Assembly (NCBI GenBank): GCA_025677815.1
Contig: JAIXMP010000017.1
Location: forward strand, 310,001-374,000
DNA: 64,000 nucleotides
Source: Phascolomyces articulosus
Lineage: Eukaryota; Mucoromycota; Mucoromycetes; Mucorales; Lichtheimiaceae
Direction of reading: 5' to 3'
Every line of letters starts with the position of its first letter. Position 1 is the stretch's first letter. Shown one piece after another: positions 35,672-46,379 of this stretch. The translations under genes and the position numbers were made by a program. A model generated the notes under the pieces. The model saw only the letters and a program-made list of their open reading frames with translations, did not search any database and was not told where the DNA came from.

Positions 35672-37339
35672 ATGCATCCTTCTCGCCTCACCCCGGAAGA
35701 AGAAGAAGAGGAGGAGGAGGAGGGGGTGGAAGAAATCGAAGCAAGTTTTGTTCTTTTTATAAAAAAAAAACTTCCTTTGTTTCTTTTTTCTGATAATGAT
35801 GAAAATAAAACATATAACATATTATATCTTATATCGATAGTCAAATTGGGATGAAATTATTGATAACTTTGATGACATGCATCTTGAAAATACTCTCCTT
35901 CGTGGCATCTATTCTTATGGGTAACAATAATTATTAACATTATTCTTATTTCATACATCAATAAAATAAACATGGATGTCACGGAATAACATCATGATTA
36001 ATACATATAGATTTGAACGTCCATCCAAAATCCAACAACGAGGCATCATGCCCATGATTGAAGGTCGAGATATGATTGCGCAAGCTCAATCAGGAACCGG
36101 AAAAACAGCTACTTACACCATTGCACTTTTACAAAATATTGACACGTCATTTCGAGTTCCTCAAGGTTTAATTTTAACACCTACACGTGAACTTGCTCAA
36201 CAAGTTCAAAAGGTAGTGCTTGCTATCGGTGACTATCTTGACATTGACTGCCATGTTTGCATTGGCGGTACACAAGTCAAACAAGGAGGTGGTGGTCCTG
36301 GAGCCTCTGTTCCTCCTCCACGTTGGTCTGGTTCTTGTCATATTGTTTCTGGTACACCAGGACGTGTGCTTGACTTGATACAACGTCAAATCTTACGCAC
36401 CGATGCAATTCATTGTATTGTTTTGGATGAAGCCGATTCTTTACTTTCTCGAGGTTTCAAAGAACAAGTTCGTGGTATTCTCCAGGAAGTACCATCCCAA
36501 GCACAAGTTACTCTTTTTTCTGCCACCATGCCTGTCGAAGTCCATGATATGGCAAAGCATTTTATGAAGGATCCAATTCGCATTTTGGTGAAAAGAGATG
36601 AATTGACATTGGAAGGGATTGGTCAATACTATGTCAATTGCAAAAAAGAAGACTGGAAATTTGAAACATTATGCGATTTGTACGAGACTTTGACCATTAC
36701 TCAGGCTGTGATTTTTTGCAATACGCGCAAAAAGGTGGATTGGCTTACAGACAAGTTAAATCATGATGATTTTACAGCCAAAGCAATGCATGGCGATATG
36801 GAACAATCGGAACGGAATGAAATCATGCGTGAATTTCGTGGTGGTACATCGCGTATTTTGGTTACAACCGATTTATTGGCTCGAGGCATTGATGTTCAAC
36901 AAGTTTCTGTTGTAATCAAGTACGTAAAGAGTGAAGGAACGTGATTCTTTTATTATGATGATTATAAAATTATATACTTGATGATATATATACTACCAGA
37001 TAATACTCATCATGTTTTCTTCCTGATTTATTCTATTCTATAGTTATGATATTCCTGTTGAACAAGAAAATTATATTCATCGAATTGGACGCAGCGGCCG
37101 ATTCGGTCGTAAAGGGATCGCTATCAATCTTATTGTCAAACAAGATCTTCCCGCCCTCCGGGTAAAATACTTACACTACTTTTTAAAAGAAAATGGACAT
37201 CAAGATTATAGATATAAAGCATTCCATAATAATAACTAATGGATTGTACCCTTTATTATATATCATATTATAGACTATTGAAAAGTTTTATCATACTCAA
37301 ATTGATGAAATGCCTTGCAACATTGCTGACCTACTCTGA
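35672..37339 (+). CDS. eIF4A-type DEAD-box RNA helicase (divergent paralog)
   Basis: Five exons: 35672-35740, 35841-35920, 36011-36919, 37044-37161, 37274-37339; 413 aa. ATP-dependent helicase closest to eIF4A, which unwinds mRNA leaders in eIF4F. Motifs: Q-motif region [10 protein letters not shown], Walker A AQSGTGKT (75-82), PTRELAQQ (107-114), GTPGRV, DEAD at 189-192, SAT in [18 protein letters not shown] and [13 protein letters not shown]. Wording such as [20 protein letters not shown] fits eIF4A rather than eIF4A-III. Oddities: a run of Glu at the N-terminus, a Gly/Pro-rich spacer ([17 protein letters not shown]) between GGT and the GTPGRV region where the family has a helix, and [11 protein letters not shown] for the usual DEADEMLSRGF. 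The first intron appears to use a GC donor (GAA|GCAAGT). Confidence 0.9.
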
Positions 37340-37725
37340 TCGACTCTAGTAGTAAACAAAAACTACTGTATTTTTTCAGGCACCAGGCCATATACACTTA
37401 CATACCACAAAAAAAACTCATTTTGCGGCTTAATATTTATCATTTTCTATATTTGATAATCAATTAATACGATCATTGCTATGCCTTTGCTAAAATTATA
37501 TATATCTTGCAATCAATAAAGAATCATCTTCACAATTTCCAAAGATTGCATGAATTTTTTATCCCAAAACGGGATGATTTTTTTAGTGTATCCCCAACCA
37601 AACTTTAAGAAGGATCGGAATCCACACACCACATATACGTGGTTCTAGTTATTTTTCGATTTCTTCTATTTCTTTCTTTAATTCTTGTTGTTATTGGATT
37701 ATTTTTTTCCAAACGTATTTCAATA
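37340..37725. other. short tandem spacer before PITH gene
   Basis: Between the eIF4A paralog stop and the PITH start on the same strand. The last 70 bases are T-rich (TTTCGATTTCTTCTATTTC), consistent with a leader. No other feature seen. Confidence 0.45.
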
Positions 37726-39009
37726 ATGAGTCACCATTGTCATGACGAACATTGTGATCACGATCACGACGATCTACCCGGAGCTGGTGATCAATTCTTA
37801 CTTTATTCACGCATTGACAGAGATAACGTGCGTTGTCTTAATGAAGCTGAACCTGACACAGGGAAATCAGTTATTAAGCCTTGGAACGAACGATTGGACA
37901 ACGAAAAGGTAAAATAAAATACAACTATGACCCCTTGAAAACCCCCCTCCTTTTTTTTTTTTTACCGTGCTGTGTTATTGATTATAAATTGCCTATACGT
38001 ATATAGTTTGTTGAAAGTGATGCTGACGAACAATTGATCTTGTTTGTTCCGTGAGTATAAATAAAATAACTTTATGCAGGTGCAGCTTAATATACCAACA
38101 AAAAAAAAATACTTGAAAAAGAACAAAAGTTTTGACGTTGCTAATACATACTATATATAATTTAAAAAAAGATTCACTGGAAGTGTTAAACTTCGTTCAA
38201 TTTGTCTACGAACAGATCGTGGTGATCAAGCTCCTTCTACAATGAAAGTGTAAGTGATAAAATGTGGATATTTTTTTAATATTATATACGCATCATAAGG
38301 AACGGTTTTGTCTAATAACATTGTATCACCATTTTTTTTTTTGGGGGGGGATGTAGTTTTATCAACAGAGATGATGTTGATTTCGATGTTGCTGACAGCT
38401 ACACACCTGTACAAACTTGGGATCTTGTGGAAGGTTCAAATGATGTAGTGGAATATGCTACAAGGTACTTACTTTTATTATTTTTAAATGCACATAGTAG
38501 TTTTTTTTCTTTCATATATATTTACCGTAAAACTTATTTGTATAATAATTATAGAATTACAAAGTTTACAAATGTTCGAAATATCACATTGTTCTTCCCT
38601 GAGAATTTTGGAGATGATACCAGTATTATTCGTTTCGTGGGTTTCAAGGGTGAATGGACTGAGGTAAATATTATAGAAATGAGGAAAATGAGAGTAGACC
38701 ATTTTATGAGTCGGAAAACAAGGATTGGATGGGAAGTTTGAATGATATTAGGTGACAGATGAAAAGTTTGAATTCTATTTGTTTTACTAATACTTCGATT
38801 ATACATTATAAAACTGTATCATTCAATAGATCAAGCGTGATCCAATTATTACAGGTAATTATAGATAGCAGTTGTCTTATGTTACAATTATATTAACGTT
38901 TTCTCTCTCTCCTGTGTTTTTGTTTTAAATAGTATATGAAGCAAATGCAAACCCTGCTGATCACAAGATACCTGGTGCCGAAAACAAAATGGATCATTCT
39001 ATTCAATAA
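37726..39009 (+). CDS. PITHD1: PITH-domain protein (PITHD1-like)
   Basis: Seven exons: 37726-37908, 38007-38050, 38172-38249, 38357-38464, 38555-38663, 38830-38854, 38933-39009; 207 aa (human PITHD1 211). The PITH fold is the proteasome-interacting domain first seen in thioredoxin-like protein TXNL1; here it stands alone without thioredoxin. Family blocks: His/Asp-rich start (SHHCHDEHCDHDHD), LYSRIDRDNVRCLNEAEP, ILFVPFTGSVKLRSICL, MKVFINRDDVDFD, WDLVE, and ITLFFPENFGDDTSIIRFVG followed by FKGEWTEIKRDPI, ending in YEANANPADHK. Cytosolic; exact role in fungi unknown. The start is the first ATG giving the conserved His-rich N-terminus. Confidence 0.92.
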
Positions 39010-39785
39010 GGATAATATTTCTGTTTTTTTTTATTTGTAAACGTAATAATCTTTGTTTTTTGATGTTGAATAACAATCACTTTTTACCATGAAAATCTGC
39101 TATTATATTTTGCTCTACACTCAGTGTATGTTCCTTAAAAAAGCCTGAAAGTGTCATTGAAAATTCATGTAAATTGGGTTTCCTTGTCCTGTTCAAGAAA
39201 TCATCTTATGCTACTCATAAATGGCAATTAAAGAAATATTGTCCATTTTAATACATACATATTATATGTTATTGTCATATACATAATGAATTTTGATCGA
39301 GGTTCCTCTAGCAATGGGTTATTATTATGCGACAAAGCAAACAAGTTGAACAATGTGTAAACTTAAAGTAACAAGAAAGCTATTGCCATGGATGATATGC
39401 AAAACTGCTTCAATTTCCTTTTTTGGGTTCAATCTCAGCCAACTGAATGCTGTAAGTAATCATGGAAAGTGTATCCAGACAAACCTTCTCTCCATCCATC
39501 CATTAGGGGTAAGCCATCCAACGATGATAATGAAGCATCCATACAGGATGCATTGGGGGAAAAGAGAGTATTGATGTATTGAGAGTGAAGGATAAAAGAG
39601 AAATCTATCACTCAATTTTTTTGGGAGCTTTGACGAAATTCAACAAAAGACGAAATTCAAATGGAGTGAAGGGGGGAGGGGAGAATGTCGAAAATTGGAA
39701 AATTCAAGAATTATTATTGAGAACGCCATTATTAATTATTATTATTATTTTCCTCATTGACAACCAATGTCTATTTTTTAGCATT
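39010..39785. other. upstream region of the eL32 gene
   Basis: 776 bp on the tandem side. Contains a direct repeat of GACGAAATTCAA at 39632-39643 and 39649-39660. No coding region supported. Confidence 0.5.
39632..39660 (+). repeat. GACGAAATTCAA direct repeat upstream of eL32
   Basis: Two perfect 12-bp copies with start-to-start spacing of 17 bp, about 125-155 bp before the eL32 ATG. Could be a regulator-binding pair in a ribosomal protein promoter, or chance; no known motif is matched. Confidence 0.3.
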
Positions 39786-40294
39786 ATGGTTACGCCTGCA
39801 GTTAAGCACACGATCGTCAAGAAGCGCACCGCCAAGTTCAAGCGCCATCAATCCGACCGTTTCGCTCGTGTTGGTGTAAGTTGAAAGAACGCAACGAAAT
39901 ATAAACACAATGAACAACATCTATTTGTTTGAAAAGACGGATCGAAAGGAATAAAAAAGATATTGATTCAATGATTATGATTATATAGGAATCGTGGAGA
40001 AAGCCTAAGGGTATTGATGGTCCCGTTCGCCGTCGCTTCAAGGGCCAAATCCCCATGCCCAAGATTGGTTACGGTTCTGCCAAGAAGACCCGCCACATGA
40101 TGCCTAACGGTTTCTTGAAGTTCACTGTCAGCAATGTCAAGGAACTCGAACTCTTGTTGATGCACAACCGCACCTACGCTGCCGAAGTTGCTCACAACGT
40201 CTCTTCCAAGAAGCGTGTTGAAATTCTCGAACGTGCTGCTCAACTTAACGTCAAGGTTGTCAACGCTGGTGCTCGTCTCCGATCCCAAGAATAA
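39786..40294 (+). CDS. RPL32: 60S ribosomal protein eL32
   Basis: Two exons: 39786-39875 and 39989-40294; 131 aa, the normal length. Component of the large ribosomal subunit. Recognisable blocks: [57 protein letters not shown] and [20 protein letters not shown], ending in [10 protein letters not shown]. The intron splits the protein after RVG, in phase 0. Codon choice differs strongly from neighbours (AAG, GTC, CGC, AAC, CTC instead of A/T-ending codons), as expected for a highly expressed gene. Convergent with the FHA-RING gene. Confidence 0.97.
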
Positions 40295-40705
40295 ATTATT
40301 TCTATTTGTTCTTCTTTCTCTCTTTTGAAATAATAAAACAAAAATAACAACAGAAAGCCAGGTGGATGATGCTACTCTGCAAAAAAAAAACAAACAAAAT
40401 TATTATTACCCATTGGTTGTTGGGTTGGGAACAGTAACACATGTGGTATGATGTTGAAAAGGAAGAAAGGAAAAAGGATAAATCTTAATGTGAAATGTTT
40501 GTATATTATTGTGTGTTCTTGTTCGAATTGGTATATTTCCTTTTTTCTTTTTCATGTTATAAACAGTATCAGGATTCTGCAAAACAAAAAGGAATGTGAA
40601 AAGGTTTTTTTTGGGGGAGGATGAGAGTTAGATGATATACAAAATGATGATAAGGATAAGGGAGAAAATAAGTATTATTATTATTAAGTTAATAATTAAG
40701 GAATA
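40295..40705. other. short convergent spacer
   Basis: 3' ends of eL32 (+) and the FHA-RING gene (-). AT-rich with a TTTTTTTTGGGGGAGG patch near 40604-40619. No gene seen. Confidence 0.5.
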
Positions 40706-42534
40706 TTATATTCTTGATGAAGATGATGCAGCGTCTTCGCTGAGACATGTATCGTTCGTTTTTAATTTCTTCAACATTTCACGTAACTTTATAGATTATA
40801 AGAATATTGTATGTTAGATATTATGCTTCATATTTCATTATGATATCTCTTATTTCATATATCCTATTTCATTGTTTACCTCATCTGTTTCAACAGTAAC
40901 ACTTGATTCCAGATCAGCGTATCCTCGACAGAGTGGACATTGAAAACCTAGAACGACAGAAGATGTAAGATAATGCATTTAGTAAATAATAATAGAATCG
41001 TTTCATTCAATTTTAATATTATAATTTACTTGGATAATGGCATAGTAATGGTCGGATACACTTGTAATGGAAAGTATGCTGACATGGTGCCACAAATAAG
41101 GCCTGGAAAGGCGCTATGGCGTAAAGACAGATACAGCAATCTTTGACAGCACAATCGGGTTCCGAGCAAGCATCTTCATTATCAACTTCCATGTTATCCG
41201 ATTCATCCAAATCCTTCTCAGTCGTCGGTGTTGATGTGAGTTTACGAAGTGATTGATATGCTTGAAATCTGAAAATATAATAAACAAAAAAAAAAAAAAA
41301 GTAATCAATAACACAAATGCATTCGTATGCATCAACTCATCTTTGTTTTTTATTTTTCCTTCTTTTTTACCCAAACATATCCACTTGATGTGTTCGTTTT
41401 CGGTTGATTTCTAGTCGGAATTTGACGCATCGAAATATATCTGCAGTAGATAACAACAACAAAACCTGGATGAGCTGTTTGCTGCATGTTTTTTTGGATA
41501 TATATATATATATATGCATAATGATCAGAGGAATATCGTCTAATAAGAAAATAATATGAAAAAGCACAGACCTTGTAATCCACCTCGATAATCCACTCCA
41601 AGCTGCAGGATATCACCGTCTTTCAAAGGAAAGGGTCGTGATTCTTTGTTAGGAGGACATAATCGCACATTATTTACAAATGTTCCCGAAGATGATTTGG
41701 TATCACGTATAAAAAACTAATAGAAAACAATTGGATGAAATAAACAATGGTTATAATTACAGTAATATTATTTGATTTCTTATCCTAATTTCTTTTTTGT
41801 TTTCTTCCCACACTCCATGACCTATCAAATAAGGAAGAACTAAAAAAACCCCCCAGCAACTTTCAACGCAGATATACAATGACAATTTTTCTTTTTTTTA
41901 TATGCGGTATTGATGTATACATACTTTATGGCCAATCGTCCAAATCACTGCATGTCGTCGGCTTATCACTTTGTTACGAAAAGAAATTCGGTTTGGAATA
42001 AAGAATTCATCCGTGAATCGACCCAATTCTATGATGGTATCTGGTCTAACATCGCGTTCGATCACGTCAATCCTCATGCCTGCATTTCGTGTCATATCGA
42101 TACAAGGGACCATACGAATTCGGGGCGCTTCATCAGGTCCAAGGTCATGATTGTTGTTAATAGATGCTGTATCATTTGTATTCGTTGTAAATGTAGAAAA
42201 GAAAGATGGAAATTCATCAGAAGGATTATTGACATAATGATGATCGTTATTTCGTTCTAATATTCGACCACCCAATGTTGTTGTCGGAAATTGATTATGG
42301 TGTTGTCTGTTATGTGACCACAAAGGTAATAATGCTGAAGATACAGTAACTAACATGATAATGTGTCAAATATGAAAAACAAAACTCGATAAAAGAAAAA
42401 AAAAAAAAAAAGAGGAAGAAAATGGTTTGGAAAATAAAAAAGGGTTGTTTGATCAAATTTATTATTATTCGAGAGAAAGAGAGAAAGTGAGTGAAAGAGT
42501 GAGCTGTTTAAATACCTTGCAAACTTCTTTCCAT
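40706..42534 (-). CDS. DMA1: FHA-RING E3 ubiquitin ligase (Dma1/CHFR family)
   Basis: Seven exons: 42534-42516, 42349-41925, 41716-41572, 41440-41371, 41268-41030, 40947-40880, 40786-40706; 348 aa. Dma/CHFR ligases act in the spindle-position and mitotic-exit checkpoint. The FHA domain is seen as IIELGRFTDEF, ISRRHAVIW, then DTKSSSGTFVNNVRLCPPN and LKDGDILQLGVDYRGG, the residues expected for phosphothreonine binding (Arg, Ser, His, Ser-Gly-Thr). A Dma-like link follows (IFRCVKFRLEINRKRTHQ). The RING is C3HC4-like: CCIC, APCQHTFHYKC, CPLCRG. The first exon is 19 nt (MERSLQ). The exon 3 donor (CAAG|GTCTGT) and exon 4 acceptor (CTGCAG|ATATAT) are weaker but restore the conserved frame. Confidence 0.88.
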
Positions 42535-45500
42535 CCTAAAAAGTGATATTGCTACACCAAATTTAGTTGCCAACAAGTTTGGAGAAACGAGCGGATGTCT
42601 AAAACCAACAACTTATTGTTTATGATAATAATGATAAAATAATCAGGGTTATTTATGTTGATGTATGTATGTGTGTATATGTTTATAAGTGTGGTGGATC
42701 GGTGACGCCAAAATAAGTAAGAAAAAAAAGAGAGAGAGAGAAAGAAAGAAGCTTGGTTTATTCCGTTGGCGCCTCCTCGCCGAGTTCTTTCTTCAACTTG
42801 GCAAGTTCTCTTGGTATTGGGAACACGTTATTATTATTATCCTATCCTGCTTCTTGGGAGTTTTTTATTATTATTAAAACATCCATATTTGACAGAAATC
42901 CACTACACCCAATTCATTCATCATTACGTATCCAAAAAAAAAATTCTCAAGCTCGCGTGACAACTCTATTCTCGTGGTCTTGAAGAATTTTTTTTTTTGT
43001 TGGCGCTGTTGTAGACTGTATTCTATAGATAGCTATTATAATATCTCCTTACTATTCATAATAACAATATATATCTATACTACTCCTAGAACGAGTGATG
43101 ATGCGCATTAGTCGAGACGCAACAGAAGTATTATAGGAATATTATTTAATCTTGTTTTTTTTTTTTTTACTCAAGATGAAAACATAAAAGCATGCACTCC
43201 ATATTATTATTCAAAGCGTTTCAATGCATGTGGTTATACATGATCTTCCAAATATTATAATAATAATAATAATAATAGCAGTATAAAGATTTCGATATTT
43301 TCTGTTATCTTTTTCTATAATCACCATCATCATGATTATGATCATCTGTTTTAATTTCTTGTCAGCATCCTGTCAGGAACAATCAGTGACACACATAAAT
43401 AAAGTTACTCAATATGCGTAGCAACATTTTAGTAAGAGAGAGAGAGAGCAAGTGCGCCACTGTATTTGTCTCATCGTGCATTTACATGTACGAAAAATGG
43501 ATGCCACACACCACTTACCCACACGTTGAATGGCACATCTTTATTCTATCACCATCACGCCGCAAAAATTTTACGTGTTCTTCTAATCTCACATGTTGTC
43601 TAATTCTTCTCCCTTGTACACATCAATTTTCGTAAAATATATATCATGTTTTATTTTAATCATTTAGATAATAATTTAGAATGATCACTATTACGCACTA
43701 AAATCCTACTCTTTTATTATTCCATTCATCCATCATATGATAAAAATTTGGACCTTTTACGTAGATATTTATGTATTTCGTTAGAATTTGATTTTATAAG
43801 TTTGGGATTTGTCTTAGCTTCAAGTAAAACGCTTTTGACAAGATCATGCTTATTTACTGTCATAGTATCCACTTACACTTTCAGTATAATCTATATACTT
43901 GGTTTATATTACTTATACTAGATTATTAATAATTATAATATAACCAAAAATATAGGTTACTATTATAAAAAAAATAGCTTATTATATATATAATCCTTAT
44001 TATTATTTTTCAACACCTTCAAAGTTATTATTTTATATTAACAACGATCTATTTTTCTTTGTCGGGTGCAACACTCAGTGATGCCGAACCTATGGTTTTG
44101 AAGAAGCAACTCATACTATCGTACACAATAATGTATTAGGATCACCCTACTATTACATTGTAACTAATAGAGGATCGCAGTTTATTAACAGCAAGTCAAA
44201 ACAAAAATCATGCATAAAATAAATAATACTCTCTTATTATACTATGCTACCAAAAAAATGGCACAATGTAACATTGTACAAAAAAAAGTTTTCTGGCGTA
44301 ATTCGGTGTTGATGGTTAATATGTAATAGTGGTTTCATTGAAATAGTTGTACCATCGTAGAGGTTTCACGCTGAAAAAAAAATATTACCAAATACAGCTT
44401 ACATTTACAATATTGATTTGTTCACACACACACACAAATCTGGTTGAGCCATTGTATCCAGGATATAGGTTCATCCACTTGCTATTGCTTTTAATTATAC
44501 AGGTGTATAGGGTTCACTAATACTCAATTAGTGCGCAACATGGTGCTATAAAACCACTTTCTCGTAAAATAATAATGTACAATGGATAAACAGATAGTTC
44601 GGATGTACGGCGAATTTGTTACTTTTCATATTTGCGTCAATGATTTTTTTAATCTTGACAACTCGTACTTAATGAAGGATATTTAAATGCTCATAAAAAT
44701 AATATATATTATCTATTTTCCTATACAGTTTTATCAAATAATTATATTAATCTTTTAAAAACTTTTTATGAAAAGAATTAGGTATGACATTGCCAACTTG
44801 AAAACTTATTCAGTATACTAATAACTTTAGCCATTATGCTGGTGATGATAAAAAAAGTACAAAAAATTTCTTTACCAAGAAAATAAAAGCAAAGAAAATG
44901 GGTTCTTAAAATAACAACCAATATGTAAGCTTTGGGAATTATAGTTGTGTGCCAATTGGATCATCACCACCAGTATGGGTAAATTGATGGTTGTTGATGA
45001 CCTTAAAATTTCCCGATGCACTTAAAAAAAATACCCAACAAGTGACCAGCTGATCCTCGACAATTATTATCATTATTACTTTCCCTTGTTGGCTTTAAAA
45101 CTATATCATTGGTGCTCAAGTTCAATGGTCAATATGTCAGTCAGAGGCGTTACACTGATTCGTTTTTTTTCCAAGTGGTGATGGGTCCCATTTGATAATG
45201 TTAGTACCAAATTATTTACGTCAAACAGGAATAATTTAGCGCCAATAAGAATCAAATTTTGCAAGTAGTTAGGGGGGGAGGTGGATGATGAGATTAACTT
45301 GGTCAGTGTAATTATTGAAGGAGCCCTTCAGAGCAAATTTAACTTACCTATTGATGGTATTTGTGAATTGAATACATTTGCTATATAAAAGCCTGGAGAC
45401 AATGAACAGCGACATGATGATTGCAAGCTGTTTACTATGCATCGTTTGAGCAAAATAATGAAGAATTGTAATGATGAATTGCTTTTATTACTTTTTTATA

Positions 45501-46379
45501 GTTTAAAATGAAATGATATAGGCGAAGAATATAAAACAAGCTATAAATAAATGAGAGGAGAGATTCAAATCAATTGGTAAGGTGTACGATCGACCTACGC
45601 AGTTTCCGCGCAACCATTACTACTACTTTCCCTTGTCACCATCCAAACCCAGGTCAAGTGTTCTGGCATCATTGATGTTAATCTTTACGGACATATTCCA
45701 CTGTCGATAGTACCTTGAATTGTTTTTTATACCACTGTATATAAGTATTATTCTTACTAACCATCATCTATCTAGTCATATAACTGGTAACATTCATTCA
45801 ATCCAATGATTACATAGGTAGAAACAAAAAAAGTATTCTCTCAATAGACCAATATATTAAAAAAAACTATTGCTTTACTATTAAATTATATTATGATATC
45901 CCCTATTCACTTAAACTACAATATCACCAGAGTATTATGCAAGGGCATCTTATATATTGAACGTAAAAAAAAAATCATGCGGAAAAACAAAAATAATTTA
46001 GTTAGTAAATTATTTTCCCTTAATATTTCTTTTTTGGACTGGTTACCCTGATGTTATTCCTCCTTTCCACTCCTCCTCTCTTATGATATGAACAAGTATA
46101 TCATATATAAACTATTCCTAAAATGCAAATTATTATTATTTTCAATATAATAATAATAATAATTGAAACTTTAATTGCAAAATAAACAGCTTATGTAAAA
46201 AAAATAGAAGTTGCATTATGATAATATAAGAGAGAGACACAGATAGAGAATGAAAGACAAGAAAAAAAAACTGGTGATATACATTTAAACTAATAGGGTA
46301 AAATAAAAAGATTTTTTTTTGAGGAGTAGAAGAAGAGGAGGAGGAGGAGGAAAGGTAAACCAAAAAAAAAGGAATAATT
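42535..46379. other. 3.8-kb spacer, no supported gene
   Basis: Lies upstream of the FHA-RING gene and downstream of the kinesin gene (both minus). No ATG frame here has domain content or splice partners. Parts around 44050-44330 and 45040-45700 are less AT-rich and less repetitive than typical spacer and may be old, unrecognisable insertions. Microsatellites: TAA repeats near 43257-43277. Confidence 0.5.

Noticed and set aside
40511..40530. GTTCGAATT as a tRNA T-loop
   Set aside because: No matching acceptor, D or anticodon arms within 80 bp on either strand.
42689..42983. Overlapping short plus frames near the FHA-RING promoter
   Set aside because: All three frames are open by chance; composition is homopolymer-derived and there is no domain.
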